DNA of 64,000 nucleotides, from positions 176,979,411 to 177,043,410 of the forward strand of contig OY294068.1 of the NCBI GenBank assembly GCA_958510875.1. Direction: 5' to 3'. A program made the translations under genes and the position numbers. Below are positions 61,241 to 64,000 of the stretch, one piece after another. The notes beneath the pieces are model-generated. The model was not told where the DNA came from and ran no database searches. It was given only the letters and a program-made list of their open reading frames with translations. The first letter of the stretch is position 1; each line of letters opens with the position of its first letter. Source of the DNA: Endomychus coccineus. Lineage: Eukaryota; Arthropoda; Insecta; Coleoptera; Endomychidae.

Positions 61241-62087
61241 TAGTCCAGGCAAAGAACCGAAAAAAAAAATACATTGTAAGCTAGAATTTCAATTTTTTTT
61301 GCATTTTGTTCCTAATACCCCATAGATCATTCATGACTATCAAGACCGCGGGGATCGACCTTTCTACCCCCCAAAACGGCTCAGGAGAGCATTCTTATAT
61401 AAACAATCCAAAAGTTTAGAAAATTAATGAACTTAGAACCGAAAACGACCCCTAGTATGTTTTTTGGGTCGCTGATCACGATTCCGCAGTTAGTTTTCTC
61501 AGAAAACTCCCTCCAGATGGGAAATTTGGAAGATTTATATATGATATATAATTTTCAATTTTCTCACAAACATTACATCGTCTCAGGAAAATCTCAAATT
61601 TTCCGAATTTTCCATCTGGAGTTTTTTGGGAAAAATAACAGCGGAATCGTGATCAACAACATAAAAACCTACTAGAGATCATTTTAGTAACAAAATTATA
61701 AACTATATATTATATATAAATTTTCCAAATTTCCCATCTAGAGGGAGTTTTCCGAGAAAACTAACTGCGGAATCGTGATCAGCGACCCAAAAAACCTACT
61801 AGAGGTCATTTTAGTAACAAAATTATAAATTATATATTATATATAAATTTTCCAAATTTCCCATCTGGAGGTAGTTTTCCGAGAAAACTAACCGCGGCTC
61901 CTAATTCATTAAGAAGAGGTTGAAACCCCGTTTCAGGGGGGGGGGGGTAGAAAGGTCGACCCCCGCGGTCTTGATAGTCATGAATGATCTATGGGGTGTT
62001 AAGAACAAAATGCAAAAAAAAATTTGAAATTCTACTTACTACATTTTTTTTTATTATGGCCTTTTTCCCAACTTATTGCCTGGACTA
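61241..62087. mobile_element. Fold-back element, TAGTCCAGGC ends, TTA target duplication
   Basis: The ends TAGTCCAGGCAAAGAACCG and TTATTGCCTGGACTA are flanked by TTA (61238-61240, 62088-62090). The arms pair throughout: CATAGATCATTCATGACTAT (61322) with ATAGTCATGAATGATCTATG, GGGATCGACCTTTCTACCC (61351) with GGGGTAGAAAGGTCGACCCC. The centre holds a local tandem set of about 120 bp built on AACTAACTGCGGAATCGTGA. No protein is encoded. Confidence 0.85.
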
Positions 62088-62109
62088 TTAATTGAATTAG
62101 TGAAAATCA

Positions 62110-62410
62110 AACTCTTATATTAAGCTTATTTGTTCGTTTTACTGTTCGCTACGCACACTGCGTCTTAACTCGAACTGTAAAGAGCTTATATGTTCTTATA
62201 ATCGTATATTCTGTGTAATTTCAAAGTATTAGGTTATAAAATACAGATTAACCGGATCCGTTGATTGAAAATTGACAGTCTAACTCTTTCAATTAACGCC
62301 GGATCTCATTTATACGGATTCGCGATTATCAGGATTGAAAATGTTTGTGTGCTAGCTTTCTCCTCCGCGTTAGCCCTTTGTCGGGTGCCGCACCAGCAGA
62401 TGCGACCAGC
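62110..62410 (+). repeat. Dispersed repeat, relative of 37948-38265
   Basis: Colinear with the reverse complement of the 37948-38265 copy: TTCGCTACGCACACTGCGTC, TATTCTGTGTAATTTCAAAG, CAGATTAACCGGATCCGTTG and TAGCCCTTTGTCGGGTGCCG. There is only one copy of the GTCGGGTGCCG block here and two there. Confidence 0.75.
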
Positions 62411-63040
62411 AGCTAACGTATTGTATTTCTCTCTACAATCGGCCAGATAGTTAGCGCAACGAACGACGTGTGAAACTGAGCGAATAGCGTCGAGTATTTC
62501 GACGGAACGCTCTGCTCAATAATTCGAACGCGGCTCAACGTACGACTTTGAATTTTTCGAGCATCATATGTAGTTTGTGTCAAACCTTCAAGTGGATTAC
62601 ATTTACCATTTGGCCACTAAACGAGAGTATAAATTCTGTATATAACCCGTTTAACAAGCGACTCCATTCGGCTAACGCGTCACTCCATCTTAATGATATA
62701 AGCCAGGAATGCGAAATTCTATGGAACCGTTAACAAAAGATTTTTCGATAGAACTAACAGCTTATTATCACGCATCAAATTCAGTGGATGTAATAGAATC
62801 GAAAGCAACAATTCATTCATGGATATACCCCTAGATAATATTATAATAATACTTGCTGAATCTACCCACATTGCCAGGACATCTATACCCGTAGGAACTG
62901 TAAAGGCGTCGAATCCGCCACCGCGATGTTATATTCCCCAAGTTTCAAGAATTAATGCATATTTCAAATGAGTAGAAACAACTAACGGCGTAGAAAAATG
63001 TAAAATTTGAAAGTTCATTTGAATTGACGGGGATATCTAT
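62411..63040. other. Unassigned
   Basis: Mixed-composition sequence without a recognised gene or repeat. A 61-codon frame near 62548 has no known domain. Confidence 0.5.
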
Positions 63041-64000
63041 GTTATAGAGTGATTTGTCACAGACATTGTGTGACTGTCAAAGTATCACTCGAGAGAGAAC
63101 TACTGGTCGGGATGACTTCGGGAGTAGCTTCAGCAAGCAACGTCCTTTTTGAGAACCTCGAGATAAGTAACCCCTCGAGGCGAAACTAACACTTGTCATT
63201 GCAAAAGATTCGGTGAACTGTGCACGACATACGAGTACATTTCACAACTAAGACCAGAACTCTGGCCGAAATGGATACACGGGCTTGGTAGACATATGCG
63301 GTAGGCTATTTGAACGAAGCCGAACGGTTACTCGTCTAACGTTCCTGGTAAAACAGGTAACACGAGGAGGTGGAGTTGGCTATAGCCCAGAAGGGGCAAT
63401 AATATAGTCTAGCAAGCAGTGCCCGTAGTGATTTGGCCTAAAGTAGTCCCGCCGGGGCCGAATAAAACAGCTGCCTCTGCGTGGGTAAATGCTGCACCAC
63501 ATGGCTTTACTCCTAAAGTTCGGTGTCTGTGCTTTCTATCCCAGGTTTCTGAGTAAGGGATTCGGAGCCAGGGCAATGATATGTGGTAGACCTATGAGAT
63601 GAGGCCGAAGGCTACTCGTCAAACGAAAGCTGTTTAACACTGAACACGAGTAGGCAGGGGGAGAGGGGCCCAGATGGTTCGAAATACCGTATCCTCTCCA
63701 ATTAAGGCGTTGGTCTCTGCCGGGTAAATGGCGTGCTTTTGAAAGTAGGAGAGGGCACTACATGACATGTCTTAAAGTCCGCTGGATGGGAAGGTAGGGG
63801 CTTCAAAAAACCCCCACAGTTATTATCATGTCTATGTATCAGCATTCTGTGTTGTACACGTTAATCAAAAGAACATATAGAGGAAAAGAGAACTGCTTCA
63901 GTCAATTATCCTGTCTTTAAAGGAGCAGGAAATGGTTCAAGAGAAAATTGTTTTCCATAATATGGGCAATAACGTTCTTGTGCATATGTCTCAATGGCAC
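63041..64000. repeat. GC-richer unidentified repeat, runs off the window end
   Basis: This is clearly less AT-rich than its surroundings. It contains an imperfect internal duplication with an offset of about 285 bp: GCTATTTGAACGAAGCCGAA and GGTTACTCGTCTAACG (63305-63342) recur as GATGAGGCCGAAGGCTACTC and GTCAAACG (63599-63625), and CTGCGTGGGTAAATG recurs as CTGCCGGGTAAATGG. It has no long open frame. I suspect the untranslated 5' region of a retroelement whose coding part lies beyond 64000, but that is inference. Confidence 0.45.

Overview
The window is nuclear DNA from an insect. It is AT-rich, has GT-AG introns, and carries two recognisable animal genes among many transposons and satellites. 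A beetle is possible but I cannot prove it. One gene is the C-terminal part of a teneurin (+ strand, 7 exons, 2983-9932, stop included). The other is minibrain/DYRK1A (- strand, 5 exons, 52270-27476, stop included, N-terminal exons missing). They lie tail to tail, about 17.5 kb apart. In Drosophila, as I recall, mnb and Ten-a are both on the X chromosome, so this pairing favours Ten-a over Ten-m.

Layout. 1-2982: upstream teneurin intron holding a decayed DNA transposon (730-2695) with inverted repeats, a 3-bp target duplication and a relic of a FEN/XPG-like nuclease gene. 2983-9932: teneurin. 9933-27475: intergenic, with a 1-kb non-autonomous element (11583-12580), an 81-bp satellite of about 69 copies (13734-19357), a 172-bp satellite (22022-24148), a short inverted-repeat element, a retroelement fragment with a hammerhead-like motif, and a 124-bp satellite (25193-26228). 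27476-52270: mnb, with 11.4, 1.6, 5.6 and 4.7 kb introns that hold LINE debris, 40-bp minisatellites, a 111-bp array, a second copy of the 1-kb element and an intact-looking Tc1/mariner-type transposon (47725-50140). 52271-64000: upstream of the last visible mnb exon, with fold-back elements, an internally deleted hAT element with a perfect 8-bp target duplication, a Helentron helicase-endonuclease remnant and a GC-richer unidentified repeat at the end.

The most interesting pattern is a family of elements whose ends read TAGTC(C/T)... and which sit between 3-bp duplications. One member (730-2695) carries the nuclease relic. Three others (53145-53732, 59547-60472, 61241-62087) are almost pure palindromes with no coding capacity. 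The TSDs seen are ATC, CAA, ATA and TTA. This fits a master element and fold-back derivatives, probably of the Academ superfamily. The second notable feature is the 81-bp satellite: its unit is exactly 27 codons, so it leaves long open frames on the - strand, and it has a 1701-bp (21-monomer) higher-order duplication.

All coordinates and motif matches were read by eye; no database search or folding was run.
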